DNA of 32,850 nucleotides from Rhodocyclales bacterium. Its GTDB lineage: Bacteria > Pseudomonadota > Gammaproteobacteria > Burkholderiales > Rhodocyclaceae. Below the pieces are notes generated by a model. That model did no database searches. It worked only from the letters and a program-made list of their open reading frames with translations, and had not been told where the DNA came from. Each line of letters opens with the position of its first letter. The stretch's first letter is position 1. Both the position numbers and the translations under genes were made by a program. The DNA is taken from contig JAPLQY010000070.1 in NCBI GenBank assembly GCA_026399475.1, positions 1 through 32,850 on the forward strand, read 5' to 3'. Of this stretch, positions 31,067 through 32,850 are shown piece by piece.

Positions 31067-32508
31067 GTACGCGGCGCATCGTCGGTCCTTTCAACCGGGT
31101 TGAAGGCGATCTCGAAATTACGCTCGATATTGCTGACGGACGGATTGCGGCGGCTTACGTCAACTCGCCGCTGTATCGCGGTTTCGAGCAGATCCTGCAG
31201 GGCAAGGTGCCGGCTGATGCGCTGGTGCTGGTGCCACGCATCTGCGGCATTTGCTCGGTGGCGCAGTCGGCGGCCGCCGCGCTGGCGCTGGCCGACGCGG
31301 CGGGTATCGAGCCGCCGAAGAACGGCAGACTGGCGGCCAATCTGACACTGGCGACCGAGAACCTGGCCGACCACCTGACGCATTTCTACCTGTTCTTCAT
31401 GCCGGACTTCGCCCGTGCGGACTATGCCGGCCGCCCCTGGCACGCGGCGGCGGCAGAACGCTTTCGTGCCACGGTTGGCAGCGCACCGAATCAGGTCCTG
31501 CCGGCGCGTGCCCGCTTTATGCAGATAATGGGCCTCCTGGCGGGCAAATGGCCGCATACGCTGGCCGTGCAGCCAGGCGGCTCGACGCGGCCATTGCAGA
31601 GCTCCGAGATTTTTCGACTGCATCGGACCCTGCGCGAGTTTCGTGAATTCCTTGAAACCGTGACTTTCGGTGCGAAGCTGGAAGAGATCGCCGCACTCAC
31701 CAGTCGCGCCGAGCTTGAAGCCTGGCGGGGAAAGGCCGGCGACGGAGATCTGCGGGGATTTCTCGCCATCGCCGAAGATCTCGACCTGTGGCATCTCGGG
31801 CGCGGCACGGATTGCTTCATGAGCTATGGCTGCTACCGCGAAGAGGATAGTCGATTGTTTCCGGCAGGGCTGTGGCATGGCACGGCCGCACTGCTCGATA
31901 TCGCCGCGATAGAGGAAGACATCACCCATGCGTGGTACGCCGCCGCCGGCTTGCCGCAGCACCCTGCGGAAGGTAGCACCCTGCCGGTAGCGGAAAAAAA
32001 CGGTGCCTATTCCTGGTGCAAGGCGCCGCGTCTGGCCGGGCAGGTGGTGGAAACCGGCGCATTGGCGCGGCAGGTAGTGGCGGGGCATCCCCTGGCGCGC
32101 GACATGATCAATGGCTACGGCGGCAGTGTCGCCGCCCGCGTCGTGGCGCGCTTGCTGGAACTGGCGCTGGTGCTGCCTGCCATGGAGCGCTGGCTGACCG
32201 AACTGGTGCCCGGCGAGCCCTGGTGCATCACCGCGAAACTCGCTGACGAAACCTCCGGCGTCGGTCTCGTCGAGGCGGCCCGGGGCTCGCTAGGTCACTG
32301 GATCACCGTGCGACGCGGCCGCATCCATAACTACCAGATCATCGCGCCGACCACCTGGAACTTTTCGCCGCGCGATGCACAGGGCCAGCCTGGTGCGCTG
32401 GAGCAGGCTCTGGCGGGCCTGCCGGCTGGCGCCACCGAACCCCTGCCGGCGGCGATCCATCATGTCGTGCGCAGCTTCGATCCCTGCATGGTGTGTACGG
32501 TGCATTGA
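31063..32508 (+). CDS. hoxC: Regulatory (H2-sensing) hydrogenase large subunit HoxC (HupV)
   Basis: 481 residues. Nickel ligands are in RICGICSVAQS (C61, C64) and DPCMVCTVH; the protein ends at that His with no cleavable extension, the signature of regulatory hydrogenases, which need no endopeptidase. Gas-channel positions carry the bulky I63 (CGIC) and F111 (HFYLF), as in O2-insensitive H2 sensors where the Ni-Fe site is shielded. An N-terminal RRIVGPFNRVEGDLE motif corresponds to L1. Its stop lies 38 nt from the convergent receiver-domain gene. Confidence 0.95.
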   Translation: MSTRRIVGPFNRVEGDLEITLDIADGRIAAAYVNSPLYRGFEQILQGKVPADALVLVPRICGICSVAQSAAAALALADAAGIEPPKNGRLAANLTLATENLADHLTHFYLFFMPDFARADYAGRPWHAAAAERFRATVGSAPNQVLPARARFMQIMGLLAGKWPHTLAVQPGGSTRPLQSSEIFRLHRTLREFREFLETVTFGAKLEEIAALTSRAELEAWRGKAGDGDLRGFLAIAEDLDLWHLGRGTDCFMSYGCYREEDSRLFPAGLWHGTAALLDIAAIEEDITHAWYAAAGLPQHPAEGSTLPVAEKNGAYSWCKAPRLAGQVVETGALARQVVAGHPLARDMINGYGGSVAARVVARLLELALVLPAMERWLTELVPGEPWCITAKLADETSGVGLVEAARGSLGHWITVRRGRIHNYQIIAPTTWNFSPRDAQGQPGALEQALAGLPAGATEPLPAAIHHVVRSFDPCMVCTVH

Positions 32509-32546
32509 ACAGCCGCAATCCCGGGGCCTTTACGGCAGTCTCTTGG

Positions 32547-32850
32547 TTAAATGTCGCGCAGACGCAGTGACCGCAGCAAAGTCGCAAACAGCGTCTCGGG
32601 GTCAAAGGGCTTGATCAGGAAGTCGTTCATTCCCGCCTCGAAGCAGCGGGCCTGGTCCTCGGCAAAGGCATTGGCGGTCATGGCAATGATCGGTGTGTCC
32701 CGGTAGCCTGGCATCTCGCGTATCTGCCGCGTTGCGTCCAGCCCGTTCACCTTCGGCATCTGCATGTCCATCAGGATGGCCGCGTAGGCGGCCCGGCCTG
32801 CCATGGATACAGCCTCTGCACCATCCTCTGCCGTGTCGATCACCAGACCG
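32547..32850 (-). CDS. Receiver (REC) domain protein, 3' end only; second copy
   Basis: It is on the minus strand, open to the right edge, so its start is outside the window. Residues are identical to the left-edge copy except GYRDTP for GYGDTP and the different end (RLRDI in place of SQRTA). The same MDMQMP, MTANAF and IKPF motifs are seen. It converges with hoxC. Because a hydrogenase-sensing kinase is missing from the locus, one may ask whether this belongs to a HoxJ substitute. However, the conserved hybrid-kinase style and the identical copy at the other end make an unrelated duplicated gene or an assembly-edge repeat equally likely. Confidence 0.8.
   Translation of the reverse strand, partial: GLVIDTAEDGAEAVSMAGRAAYAAILMDMQMPKVNGLDATRQIREMPGYRDTPIIAMTANAFAEDQARCFEAGMNDFLIKPFDPETLFATLLRSLRLRDI
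32572..32850. repeat. Right arm of the long inverted repeat flanking the island
   Basis: It is the reverse complement of 1-279 with two mismatches. It ends sharply at the last common codons of the receiver-domain genes. See the left arm. Confidence 0.95.

Noticed and set aside
1..32850. tRNA, rRNA, transposase or integrase genes
   Set aside because: None recognised on either strand, so I cannot support a classical genomic-island integration site despite the flanking repeats.

Overview
The window reads as a betaproteobacterial chromosome or plasmid segment. GC-rich codon use and the gene order recall Cupriavidus/Ralstonia and Rhodocyclales; this placement is inference, since there is no rRNA or other phylogenetic marker. 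Almost every gene is on the + strand. Two near-identical inverted copies of a response-regulator receiver-domain 3' end (1-279 and 32572-32850, 2 mismatches) bracket the window and run off both edges.

Region 1 (about 390-7740) is a chromate/redox-stress block. It holds chrB, chrA, a 25-codon ORF, a rhodanese, a class II cytochrome c', a stand-alone ChrB C-terminal-domain protein, a small secreted protein of unknown function, a periplasmic octaheme cytochrome c, a frameshifted remnant of a second ChrB C-terminal domain, and an MFS transporter.

Region 2 (about 7764-14770) is a Hyb-type (E. coli hydrogenase-2-like) [NiFe]-hydrogenase operon behind a sigma-54 -24/-12 promoter: hybO, hybA, hybB, hybC, hybD, a hypC-family chaperone, hybE and a hemerythrin. 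The small subunit has the ordinary four-cysteine proximal cluster. The large-subunit gene hybC is frameshifted by an apparent 11-nt deletion just before its RICGVC nickel-binding motif.

Region 3 (about 14901-32508) follows the layout of the Ralstonia eutropha membrane-bound hydrogenase locus behind a second sigma-54 promoter: hoxK-G-Z-M-L-O-Q-R-T, hypA-B-F-C-D-E-X, then hoxA-B-C. HoxK has the six-cysteine proximal-cluster signature of O2-tolerant enzymes. HoxZ carries a perfect 48-bp in-frame tandem duplication inside a membrane helix. HypF is the short form without the N-terminal domains. hoxV/hupK and the kinase hoxJ/hupT are not present. HoxBC is an H2-sensing regulatory hydrogenase, and HoxA is an NtrC-type activator that could drive both sigma-54 promoters.

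Taken together: HoxBC senses H2, HoxA activates transcription, the Hyp/Hox accessory proteins (including HypX for aerobic CO-ligand synthesis) build the Ni-Fe sites, and two respiratory hydrogenases would pass electrons to the quinone pool. Each hydrogenase carries a conspicuous lesion in one structural gene, while the maturation and sensing genes look intact. These lesions are either recent decay or sequence/assembly errors.
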